Below, piece by piece: positions 1 to 5,846 of a stretch of 5,980 nucleotides of DNA. A program made the translations under genes and the position numbers. Origin of the DNA: an uncultured Oscillospiraceae bacterium (GTDB lineage: Bacteria > Bacillota > Clostridia > Oscillospirales > Oscillospiraceae). The DNA is taken from the NCBI GenBank assembly GCA_944385455.1, contig CALWXI010000242.1:1-5980 (forward strand), in the 5' to 3' direction. The notes under the pieces were generated by a model. The model was not told the DNA's origin, did no database searches, and worked only from the letters and a program-made list of their open reading frames with translations. Each line of letters opens with the position of its first letter. Position 1 is the stretch's first letter.

Positions 1-45
1 CTTTCACAAATCAGGTAGCTCTTTATCTTTGGAATAATGAAAACT

Positions 46-63
46 GTTGCCAAATCGTTGCCA
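46..63 (-). repeat. Two direct 7-bp repeats, TGGCAAC on the minus strand
   Basis: GTTGCCA occurs at 46-52 and again at 57-63 on the plus strand (TGGCAAC on the minus strand). The start-to-start distance is 11 bp, about one helical turn. Short direct repeats of this kind next to an attachment site are typical of arm-type sites bound by the N-terminal domain of tyrosine integrases. That reading is inference: two 7-mers can recur by chance, and no integrase gene is visible in the window. Confidence 0.3.
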
Positions 64-82
64 CGGAGGGCCTTAACCTCTC

Positions 83-112
83 AAAAACCCAGTCATATCA
101 GGCTTTTCCGGG
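83..112 (-). terminator. Weak candidate terminator of guaA
   Basis: Read on the minus strand, CCCGG (112-108) can pair with CTGGG (92-88, one G-U pair) around a 15-base loop, directly followed by five T (87-83). It begins about 10 bases after the guaA stop codon. The stem is only 5 bp, so this is a weak intrinsic terminator at best. If the flank is a mobile element, the original guaA terminator may have been displaced. Confidence 0.3.
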
Positions 113-121
113 CCTCTGAAA

Positions 122-1663
122 TCATTCCCACTCGATTGTAGCAGGCGGCTTGCTGGTGATGTCGTAGACGATGCGGTTGATATGGGGGACTTCGTTGACG
201 ATGCGGACGCTGACCCGGTCCAGCACGTCGTAGGGAATACGGGTCCAGTCGGCGGTCATGAAGTCGCTGGTGGTGACGGAGCGCAGGGCCAGCGTGTAGT
301 CGTAGGTCCGGCCGTCGCCCATGACGCCCACGGAGCGCATGTTGGTCAGCACCGCGAAATACTGGTTCATGGTGCCCTCCAAATGGGCCTTGGCCACCTC
401 ATCCCGGAAGATGAAGTCCGCCAGACGCAGCATGTCGGCCTTTTCCTTGGTGATGTCGCCGATGATGCGGATGGCGAGCCCCGGACCGGGGAAGGGTTGG
501 CGCATCACCAGGTACTCCGGCAGGCCCAGTTCCCGGCCCAGCTGACGGACCTCGTCCTTGAAGAGCATCCGCAGAGGCTCGATGATCTCCTTGAAGTCCA
601 CATAGTCGGGCAGGCCGCCCACATTGTGGTGGCTCTTGATGACGGCGGCGTCGCCGGCGCCGGATTCGATGACGTCGGGATAGATGGTGCCCTGGACCAG
701 ATAGTCCACCGCGCCGATCTTCTTGGCCTCCGCCTCAAAGACCCGGATGAACTCCTCGCCGATGATCTTGCGCTTGCGCTCCGGTTCGCTGACACCGGCC
801 AGCTTGATGAGGAACTGATCCTCGGCGTTGACCCGGACGAAGTGGATGTCCCACTTGGAGAAGGCGGCCTCCACCTCGTCGCCCTCGTCCAGGCGCATGA
901 GCCCGTGGTCCACAAACACGCACGTCAGCTGGCTGCCCACGGCCTCGGCAACCAGAGCTGCCGCCACGGAGGAATCCACTCCGCCGGAGAGGGCCAGCAG
1001 CACGCGGCCGCCGCCCACCTTCTCCCGGATGGCGCGGATGGCGGTCTCCTTGTAGTCTCCCATGGTCCAGTCGCCCTTGGCGCCGCAGACCTCATAGAGG
1101 AAGTTGCGGATCATGTCTGTGCCGTGCTGGGTGTGGTTCACCTCGGGATGGTACTGCACGCCGTAAAAACCCCGAGTCTCGTCGCAGATGGCCACATTGG
1201 GACAGGCGTCGGACCGGGCCGTCAGGGCGAAGCCATCGGGCACCTTTTCCATATAGTCGCCATGGCTCATCCAGGTGATGCCCTGTTCGGGCAAGCCCTT
1301 GAAAAGCTTGCAGTTGGTGTCGAAATAGGTCTCGGTCTTGCCATACTCCCGGGCAGAGTCGTCAGTGGCGGCTACGACCCGCCCCCCCAAATTGTGGGCG
1401 ATGAGCTGACAGCCATAGCAGATGCCCAGAATGGGAATGCCCAGGCGGAAGATCTCGGGATCGGCCTGGGGAGAGGCGGGGTCATAGACGCTGTTGGGGC
1501 CGCCGGTGAAAATAATGCCGATGGGATTCATGGCGCGGATGGCCTCAATGGAGGTGGTATAGGGCTTCACCTCGCAGTATACGCCGCATTCGCGGACGCG
1601 GCGGGCGATCAGCTGGTTGTATTGACCGCCGAAGTCGAGGACGATGACAGTCTGATGAGACAC
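122..1663 (-). CDS. guaA: GMP synthase (glutamine-hydrolysing)
   Basis: This cytoplasmic enzyme catalyses the last step of GMP synthesis: XMP + ATP + glutamine + water give GMP + AMP + PPi + glutamate. The 513 residues match the usual single-chain bacterial form. Residues 1-190 are a class I glutamine amidotransferase with nucleophile Cys82 in GICYG and the His172/Glu174 pair in YHPE. An ATP pyrophosphatase domain follows with the PP-loop SGGVDSS (226-232), VDHGLMR (251-257) and KSHHNVGGLP (343-352). The C-terminal dimerisation domain has RQPFPGPGLAIR (388-399) and the canonical IEWE end, so the gene is complete. The start is GTG at 1661-1663, seven bases after GGGAGG. An ATG two bases upstream is out of frame. 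It follows xpt by 123 bases and is probably co-transcribed, which links xanthine salvage to GMP. Its 3' end borders AT-rich DNA and may be an integration site. Confidence 0.98.
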   Translation of the reverse strand: MSHQTVIVLDFGGQYNQLIARRVRECGVYCEVKPYTTSIEAIRAMNPIGIIFTGGPNSVYDPASPQADPEIFRLGIPILGICYGCQLIAHNLGGRVVAATDDSAREYGKTETYFDTNCKLFKGLPEQGITWMSHGDYMEKVPDGFALTARSDACPNVAICDETRGFYGVQYHPEVNHTQHGTDMIRNFLYEVCGAKGDWTMGDYKETAIRAIREKVGGGRVLLALSGGVDSSVAAALVAEAVGSQLTCVFVDHGLMRLDEGDEVEAAFSKWDIHFVRVNAEDQFLIKLAGVSEPERKRKIIGEEFIRVFEAEAKKIGAVDYLVQGTIYPDVIESGAGDAAVIKSHHNVGGLPDYVDFKEIIEPLRMLFKDEVRQLGRELGLPEYLVMRQPFPGPGLAIRIIGDITKEKADMLRLADFIFRDEVAKAHLEGTMNQYFAVLTNMRSVGVMGDGRTYDYTLALRSVTTSDFMTADWTRIPYDVLDRVSVRIVNEVPHINRIVYDITSKPPATIEWE

Positions 1664-1670
1664 ATGGATT

Positions 1671-1676
1671 CCTCCC
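1671..1676 (-). promoter_or_regulatory. Ribosome binding site of guaA, decides the GTG start
   Basis: GGGAGG on the minus strand lies seven bases before the GTG at 1661-1663, which opens the GuaA frame (MSHQTV...). An ATG at 1663-1665 lies five bases after the same site but is in another frame and reaches a stop after 18 codons. Only the GTG gives the conserved protein. Confidence 0.85.
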
Positions 1677-1690
1677 TTGAAAGAAGTGTC

Positions 1691-1736
1691 GGACCTTCGC
1701 CCTGCCGCCGGAAAGGCGGGCCGGGGCGGAAGGTCC
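1691..1736 (-). other. GC-rich hairpin between xpt and guaA
   Basis: An 8-bp outer stem pairs 1691-1698 (GGACCTTC) with 1729-1736 (GAAGGTCC). It continues inward with small bulges to an inner stem, GCCGCC (1704-1709) against 1715-1721, around a 5-base loop. In the xpt-guaA transcript it ends 27 bases before the guaA start codon. No T-run follows on the minus strand, so it does not look like a normal intrinsic terminator. It could protect a processed guaA mRNA, reduce read-through or act as a translational element. The structure is seen directly; the role is inference. Confidence 0.5.
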
Positions 1737-1786
1737 GGGGGTCCGGGCGGCGCACAGCGGGGGCAGCCGCGGAAAGGGCGGCGGGG

Positions 1787-2365
1787 TCAGCCGTCGTCCC
1801 GGAAGACGATGTGGCCCGGCTCGGCGGATTCGATGATGGCCAGGGACTTGAGGTTCACGCCGGCGGCGCGCAGGCGGTCTCCGCCGCCCTGAAAGCCCTT
1901 TTCCACGGCGCAGCCAATGCCCACCAGGGTGGCGCCGGCGGCGGTGACGATGTCGCACAGGCCCCGCATGGCCTCACCGTTGGCCATGAAGTCGTCGATG
2001 ACCAGCACTTTGTCATCGGAGGAGAGCCATTCCTTGGATACCAGCAGCGTCACCTTTTTCTTATAGGTATAGGAGAAGATATCGCTTTGATACAGACCGC
2101 CTTCGATGTTGTCGCTCTTGGCCTTCTTGGCAAAAATCATGGGCTTGCGGAAGTGCTGGGCTACGATGGCGGACAGGGCGATGCCGCTGGCCTCGGCGGT
2201 GAGGATCACGGTGACCTCGTCCATGTTGAAATGCTTGCCGAACTCCTCGGCGATGTGATCCATCAACTCGGTGTCGATCCGGTGGTTCAGGAAGCCGTCC
2301 ACCTTGATGATGTTGCCGGGCAGCACCTTGCCCTCCTTCACGATGCGGTCTTTCAGTTCCTGCAT
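1787..2365 (-). CDS. xpt: Xanthine phosphoribosyltransferase
   Basis: This cytoplasmic salvage enzyme joins xanthine to PRPP, giving XMP and pyrophosphate. The 192-residue product is close to the 194 residues of Bacillus subtilis Xpt and resembles it throughout, for example the N-terminal VDGFLNHRID (22-31), TAEASGIA (56-63) and the C-terminal IES(A)EPG segment. The PRPP-binding motif is VLVIDDFMANGEA (120-132), with the paired acidic residues Asp124/Asp125. The ATG at 2363-2365 follows GAGGGGG by nine bases. Xpt produces XMP, the substrate of GuaA encoded next, so the two genes form a short guanine-nucleotide unit. A promoter lies 81 bases upstream. Many Firmicutes control xpt by a purine riboswitch, but the leader here is only about 75 bases and shows no purine aptamer core. 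Bacillus-type Xpt prefers xanthine to hypoxanthine or guanine; specificity here is inferred from similarity. Confidence 0.96.
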   Translation of the reverse strand: MQELKDRIVKEGKVLPGNIIKVDGFLNHRIDTELMDHIAEEFGKHFNMDEVTVILTAEASGIALSAIVAQHFRKPMIFAKKAKSDNIEGGLYQSDIFSYTYKKKVTLLVSKEWLSSDDKVLVIDDFMANGEAMRGLCDIVTAAGATLVGIGCAVEKGFQGGGDRLRAAGVNLKSLAIIESAEPGHIVFRDDG

Positions 2366-2374
2366 ACGTAGGTT

Positions 2375-2381
2375 CCCCCTC
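2375..2381 (-). promoter_or_regulatory. Ribosome binding site of xpt
   Basis: GAGGGGG on the minus strand lies nine bases before the ATG of xpt. It is G-rich rather than a perfect AGGAGG, like the site proposed for the ATPase gene at 5747-5754. Confidence 0.7.
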
Positions 2382-2445
2382 TGCTGTTCTCTTTTATATT
2401 CTCTCTGCTTGTGACAAGGATGCGCACAAAATCGCTTGCCCTACT

Positions 2446-2474
2446 ATTATCCCGGATTACGCACCGTTTTGCAA
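2446..2474 (-). promoter_or_regulatory. Probable sigma-A promoter of xpt-guaA
   Basis: Read on the minus strand, a -35 box TTGCAA (2474-2469) is separated by exactly 17 bases from a -10 box GATAAT (2451-2446). Four of six -35 positions and five of six -10 positions match consensus. Transcription would start near 2439, giving a leader of about 75 bases. It lies downstream of the mrp terminator, so xpt-guaA would be an independent unit. No clear PurR box or aptamer was seen around it. Confidence 0.6.
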
Positions 2475-2488
2475 CTGTTTTTCAGCAC

Positions 2489-2519
2489 AAAAACGTCCTA
2501 TGTCCCGGAAAGCCGGACG
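2489..2519 (-). terminator. Possible second terminator behind mrp
   Basis: On the minus strand CGTCC (2519-2515) pairs with GGACG (2498-2494), followed directly by five T (2493-2489). The 16-base loop contains a further small CCGG/CCGG pairing. It lies between the main mrp terminator and the xpt promoter and could be a back-up terminator. The stem is short, so the call is weak. Confidence 0.3.
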
Positions 2520-2553
2520 GGGCCGACTTGTGGGAAATGGAGAAAAATGAGGC

Positions 2554-2587
2554 AAAAGCCGTTCCGCGGCACAGCGGAACGGCTTTT
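2554..2587 (-). terminator. Intrinsic terminator of mrp
   Basis: A perfect 14-bp stem pairs 2554-2567 with 2574-2587 around a 6-base loop (GGCACA on the plus strand). It begins eight bases after the mrp stop codon. The stem base is A4/T4, and a further T5 follows a few bases later on the minus strand (2544-2548). It separates the ATPase-mrp unit from xpt-guaA. The symmetric A/T ends mean it could in principle also work on the plus strand, but no plus-strand gene ends here. Confidence 0.8.
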
Positions 2588-2595
2588 GGACAGGG

Positions 2596-3414
2596 TCATG
2601 CCTCCAGCGCGTCGGCGGCGGAGGCCAGCCAGTCGCCCTGGAAGGATTCGATGTCTCCGGCATCGGTGAGAGCGGCCAGAGCGGGGTCGATGGGCATCTC
2701 CGCCAGAACGGAGAGATGATGGCGGGCGGCGGCTTCGGCGGTCTTGCCCTCGCCGAAAAGGTGAATCTTCTTGCCGCAGTCCGGGCAGGCCACATAGCTC
2801 ATGTTCTCGATGAGGCCCAGAATGGGCACCTCCATCATTTCCGCCATCTTCACGGCCTTTTCCACCACCATGCTCACCAGTTCCTGGGGGCTGGCCACAA
2901 TGAGGATGCCGTCCAGCGGGATGGACTGGAACACGGAGAGGGACACGTCTCCGGTTCCCGGAGGCATATCCACGAACAGGTAGTCGCAATTCCAGAGGAC
3001 ATCCGTCCAGAACTGCTGCACAACGCCGGAGATAACGGGGCCGCGCCAGATGACAGGGTCCGTCTCGTTGGGCAGCAGCAGGTTGGTGGACATGATCTGG
3101 ATGCCGGTGCGGGATTCCATGGGATAGAGGCCCTGCTCGCTGCCCATGGCCTGGCCGTGGACGCCGAAGGCTTTGGGAATGGAGGGGCCGGTGACATCGG
3201 CGTCCAGGATGCCCACCTGGTAGCCCCGGCGGCGCATGGTCACGGCCAGCTGGCTGGTGACCATGGACTTGCCTACGCCGCCCTTGCCGGACACGAAGCC
3301 GTAAACCTTGCCCACCCGGGCGGCGGAATTGTGTTCTTTGAGCAGGGACTGGGGTTCCTGCCGCTCGCTGCAGCTCTCGCCGCAGGAGGCGCAGTCGTGC
3401 GTGCACTCGCTCAT
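2596..3414 (-). CDS. mrp: Mrp/NBP35-family P-loop ATPase, Fe-S cluster carrier
   Basis: Members of this cytoplasmic family (Mrp/ApbC, Nbp35) form dimers that hold a [4Fe-4S] cluster and pass it to apo-proteins. The 272 residues show a deviant Walker A GKGGVGKS (43-50), DADVTGPS (71-78), switch II DMPPGTGD (149-156) and the cluster-binding CPDC (Cys210, Cys213). The N-terminus carries four closely spaced cysteines (4, 8, 11, 15; CTHDCASCGESC), like the ferredoxin-type extension of Nbp35. No N-terminal DUF59/MIP18 domain is present. ATG at 3412-3414 is chosen because AAGGAG lies nine bases upstream; a TTG nine codons further upstream has no properly spaced site. The gene follows the ATPase gene by 71 bases without a terminator and is closed by a strong one. 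The family assignment is firm; client proteins cannot be read from the sequence. Confidence 0.93.
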   Translation of the reverse strand: MSECTHDCASCGESCSERQEPQSLLKEHNSAARVGKVYGFVSGKGGVGKSMVTSQLAVTMRRRGYQVGILDADVTGPSIPKAFGVHGQAMGSEQGLYPMESRTGIQIMSTNLLLPNETDPVIWRGPVISGVVQQFWTDVLWNCDYLFVDMPPGTGDVSLSVFQSIPLDGILIVASPQELVSMVVEKAVKMAEMMEVPILGLIENMSYVACPDCGKKIHLFGEGKTAEAAARHHLSVLAEMPIDPALAALTDAGDIESFQGDWLASAADALEA

Positions 3415-3423
3415 GATGCAGAT

Positions 3424-3429
3424 CTCCTT
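3424..3429 (-). promoter_or_regulatory. Ribosome binding site of mrp, decides the ATG start
   Basis: AAGGAG on the minus strand lies nine bases before the ATG at 3412-3414. It rules against the upstream in-frame TTG at 3439-3441, whose nearest AAGGAG is only two bases away, and it sets the protein to start MSECTHDC. Confidence 0.85.
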
Positions 3430-3450
3430 TGACTTCCTCAATACTCCTTG

Positions 3451-3472
3451 GGCCCGCGAGCCTGTCCGGGCC
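3451..3472 (-). other. Short GC hairpin between the ATPase gene and mrp
   Basis: GGCCCG (3451-3456) and CGGGCC (3467-3472) form a 6-bp stem with a 10-base loop. No T-run follows on the minus strand, so it is not a convincing terminator. It could be an mRNA-stability or partial read-through element in an ATPase-mrp transcript. In a GC-rich genome such short stems are common. Confidence 0.3.
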
Positions 3473-3484
3473 GGTACGCCTATC

Positions 3485-5740
3485 TTATACCCGTTCGCCC
3501 CAGTCCGTCAACCGCTGGATGGAAACTTCCCCGTCCCCGGCAAAAAAGGCGGCTTCCCGGCTGTGACAGGTAAAGAGCAGGATCTGGCGCTCTCGGGCGG
3601 CCTCCCGAAGATACCGCAGCGCAGTCTGGCAGCGTCCGTCGTCGAAATTGGACAGGGCATCGTCCAGCACCAGCGGCGCCTTTGCTTCCGGGGGCAGTAC
3701 CAGATCGCAGATGGCCAGCCGCACCGCCAGATACAGCTGGTCCGCCGTTCCGGCGGAGAGGAAACCGGCATCCCGGTACACATGCTCGCCGGCAAGCTGA
3801 GCGGAAAGGCGAAAGTCGCGGTCCAGCACCACGGCGTCATAGCGTCCACCGGTCAGCGCGGCAAAGATCTCGGCTGTCCGGCGGCCCAGAGCGGGAGAAA
3901 AGCGGCCGCGCAGATCGGTATTGGCTTCGTCCAGGACCTCCATGGCCAGGGTGAGGGCGTCATATTCCGCCTCCAGCCCGGCTTTGCGCTGCTCCAGGTC
4001 CGCCTGGGCGGAGCGCAGCACCACGGGGTCCCCGGCGGAGCGGAGCTGGCCGGAGAGCCGGTCTGCGGAGGAGCGGGCCTCCGCGGCCAGGGCCTGGGCG
4101 GATGCCAGCTGTGCGGAAAGCCGGTCCCGGTCCCGGACGGCCGGAGCCGGGAGCTCCTCCTCCGGCGCTTCTGGCGCCTGCCGGGCCAGCAGATCCCGGC
4201 GCAGCGAAGCCTCTTTTGCGGCGGACTCCGCTTCCGTCAGCTCCCGGCGGCGCACGGCGCAGCTCCGCAGCAGCTGGTCCGCGGCAGTCAGATCAAAGGC
4301 GTCCGGGGCGAAGCGGCGGACTTCCAGTAAAATCGCCTGCTCATTGGAGGTGAGGGAGGCATGGAGGGCGTCGGCGGTGGCAGTCTTGGCGTTGGCCTCT
4401 GCCTGGGCCGCGTCCCGGGCTTCGCACAATTTATAATAAGTATCGGCCAGAGCTGTGATGGCGCTGGCGTCAGCGGTGCCGAACCGTTTCATCAGCGCGG
4501 TGTTCCGGGCCGCCTGAATGGCCCGGCGGCGCAGCCGCCCGGCCAGGAACCAGGTAATGCCCAGACCTGCCAGCAATACCGCCAGCGCGGCGGGCTTCTG
4601 CCAGGGAGAGCCGGAGAGAGCCGCGCCCACGATATAGAAGAGGATGAACGCGGCAAGGATGCCTGCTGTGATCAGCGCCAGGCCGGGGCCTTTCTGCCAG
4701 TTCGCAGGGGTGGGGGGAGAGGCGGCCTCCTTCCGGGCACTGTCCGGGCTTTGTCCGGCAAAGGGACTCTCCGCCACGGCGGCCTCCGCTTTCAGCAGCG
4801 CCTTCATGGCTTCGTCCCGCTCTGCCCGGGCCTTCTCGACAGACCGGCGGACAGTGGTGAGGTTCACGATGGCCCCCCGCAGGCGGCCGATGGTGTCGTT
4901 TTCCGGAATGTGCTGGCTTTGCAGCTGCTGACGCAGCGTCTGGGCGTAAGCTTCCGCCTTCGCAGCCTGGGCCTGGGCCTCCGCCAGCTCCCGACGGGCC
5001 TGGGCGGCCTCCCAGCGGTCCAGATATTCCAGCTGCCCGGCCAGCTCCGCAGCCTGAGCCTCCAGACGTTCCGCGTCGGCCTGGGCCTGACCAAGCCGGA
5101 CCTCCAGGGCCTCTGCCTCCTGAATTTGGCGCAGAAGCTCCGCCTGTTCCGCCTCCAGAGAAGGCAGCAGGCCAGTTTTGTTGTGGCGGCGGCGGTTGCG
5201 CTGCTTCTTCAGCGCTTCGGAGGCTTCCGTGTAGGAGACGTCCTCCTCACCGGAGGTGATGAGAGCGGCAATGCGCCGCTCCAGCCCCGGATCCTGACTG
5301 ACGGGAAGCCCGGATTGGCGGATAAAGGCGCTGCGTTCGAAGACCTCCCGGCCGACACCCAGCAGTGCCTCGCCGCAGGAAATGCCGGTGAGATTCGGCA
5401 CAGGGTCGCCGGTACCGGTGTAGACCGCCTGAAACTCCCCCAAGGGGGCATTCTGCCGCCGGGTGGTGCGGACAAGAGTAAGCTCCCGCCCGTTGGACAG
5501 ACAATCCATCCGGCCGGACATAGCAGCGCCGGACCAGGGAGCATAGCGGTTCTTGTCGGCAATAAAGCCCGCCCGGTCCCGCTCCCGGCTGTTGATGCCG
5601 TAGAGCATGGAGAGCAGGAAGGCGCACCAGGTGGATTTGCCTGCCTCATTGGGTGCCTGAATGATATTGAGACCGTCCGAAAGCGTCAGCGTACGGTCGC
5701 GCAAGCCGCCGAAGGTGGCGGTAAGATGGCGGATCAGCAG
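3485..5740 (-). CDS. SMC/SbcC-like ATPase with a two-helix membrane hinge (YhaN-like)
   Basis: This is a Rad50/SbcC/RecF-type ATPase, closest in layout to Firmicutes YhaN-like proteins. Numbering assumes a CTG start at 5738-5740 (751 residues). The N-terminal half head has IRHLTATFGGL, Walker A APNEAGKST (29-37) and a Q-loop FIRQ (Gln142). Ala/Glu/Gln/Arg-rich coiled coils follow at about 194-312. Two membrane helices (about 354-375 and 383-400) share a seven-residue loop. Further coils lie at about 430-600. The C-terminal half head has signature LSAGTADQLYLA (660-671), Walker B PLVLDDALSNFD (689-700) and an H-loop histidine, TCHS (His726). No CxxC zinc hook is present at the hinge. An upstream in-frame TAA (5756-5758) excludes any ATG start; TTG at 5702-5704 would lose the conserved N-terminal strand. 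A promoter lies just upstream, and mrp follows without a terminator. Such ATPases usually pair with an SbcD/YhaO-type nuclease, but none is encoded in the window. A role in DNA metabolism at the membrane is inference. Confidence 0.85.
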   Translation of the reverse strand: MLIRHLTATFGGLRDRTLTLSDGLNIIQAPNEAGKSTWCAFLLSMLYGINSRERDRAGFIADKNRYAPWSGAAMSGRMDCLSNGRELTLVRTTRRQNAPLGEFQAVYTGTGDPVPNLTGISCGEALLGVGREVFERSAFIRQSGLPVSQDPGLERRIAALITSGEEDVSYTEASEALKKQRNRRRHNKTGLLPSLEAEQAELLRQIQEAEALEVRLGQAQADAERLEAQAAELAGQLEYLDRWEAAQARRELAEAQAQAAKAEAYAQTLRQQLQSQHIPENDTIGRLRGAIVNLTTVRRSVEKARAERDEAMKALLKAEAAVAESPFAGQSPDSARKEAASPPTPANWQKGPGLALITAGILAAFILFYIVGAALSGSPWQKPAALAVLLAGLGITWFLAGRLRRRAIQAARNTALMKRFGTADASAITALADTYYKLCEARDAAQAEANAKTATADALHASLTSNEQAILLEVRRFAPDAFDLTAADQLLRSCAVRRRELTEAESAAKEASLRRDLLARQAPEAPEEELPAPAVRDRDRLSAQLASAQALAAEARSSADRLSGQLRSAGDPVVLRSAQADLEQRKAGLEAEYDALTLAMEVLDEANTDLRGRFSPALGRRTAEIFAALTGGRYDAVVLDRDFRLSAQLAGEHVYRDAGFLSAGTADQLYLAVRLAICDLVLPPEAKAPLVLDDALSNFDDGRCQTALRYLREAARERQILLFTCHSREAAFFAGDGEVSIQRLTDWGERV

Positions 5741-5746
5741 AAGGAG

Positions 5747-5754
5747 CCCCCCTT
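5747..5754 (-). promoter_or_regulatory. Ribosome binding site of the ATPase gene, points to a CTG start
   Basis: AAGGGGGG on the minus strand lies six bases before CTG 5738-5740 and nine bases before a second CTG at 5735-5737. An in-frame TAA lies just upstream, and no ATG, GTG or TTG occurs in frame before the conserved ATFGGL segment. One of these CTG codons is therefore the best start. By comparison with homologues, which usually begin M-x-I, the first is slightly favoured. Confidence 0.55.
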
Positions 5755-5787
5755 GTTACATAAATAAAAGACCTATGGACATGCTAC

Positions 5788-5816
5788 ATTATAACACCGG
5801 AGGAGGCGGTTGCCCA
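5788..5816 (-). promoter_or_regulatory. Promoter of the ATPase-mrp unit
   Basis: On the minus strand a perfect -10 box TATAAT (5793-5788) follows a TGGGCA -35 box (5816-5811, four of six matches) with 17 bases between. Transcription would begin near 5781, leaving a leader of about 40 bases. A start this close upstream confines the coding start to the CTG region. It points away from the tandem promoters at 5879-5980, so the gap is a divergent promoter region. Confidence 0.7.
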
Positions 5817-5846
5817 GCCTGATTTCTTTCAGACGGAGGGCAAGGG

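Larger units (their letters stand above)
1..121. other. AT-rich flank beyond the guaA stop, no gene recognised
   Basis: This stretch lies 3' of guaA and is much poorer in G+C than the rest of the window: by hand count 21 of the first 60 bases are G or C, while the neighbouring gene is clearly GC-rich. No start codon with a ribosome site is seen on either strand. One plus-strand frame is open from base 3 to a TGA at 117-119 (about 38 codons), but it has no recognisable protein sequence and runs off the left edge, so it is not called as a gene. The stretch holds a short direct repeat (46-63) and a weak terminator-like hairpin (83-112). It may be the end of an integrated element. Confidence 0.5.

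Noticed and set aside
3..119. Plus-strand partial gene at the left edge (about 38 open codons)
   Set aside because: The open frame is short, truncated and shows no recognisable protein; in AT-rich DNA this length is possible by chance, so it is only mentioned in the flank entry.
182..2371. Plus-strand open frame of 729 codons across guaA and xpt
   Set aside because: It is antisense to two clear genes, spans their junction, has Gly/Ala/Val/His/Asp-rich low-complexity composition and no recognisable domain. Long antisense frames are expected in GC-rich coding DNA.
2398..2417. Second promoter in the xpt leader (TTGTCA with an AT-rich block TATAAA)
   Set aside because: The spacing between the boxes is only 13 bases, too short for sigma-A.
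2716..3432. Plus-strand open frame of 238 codons opposite mrp
   Set aside because: It mirrors the mrp coding frame, is His/Gly/Ala-rich and has no identifiable family.
3415..3441. Longer mrp start at TTG 3439-3441
   Set aside because: The nearest AAGGAG is only two bases from this TTG, whereas ATG 3412-3414 has AAGGAG nine bases upstream and gives the usual short N-terminus.
4361..5767. Plus-strand open frame of 468 codons opposite the ATPase gene
   Set aside because: It is antisense to conserved ATPase motifs, rich in Gly/Gln/Leu/Arg from reversed Ala/Gln codons, and lacks a ribosome site or domain.
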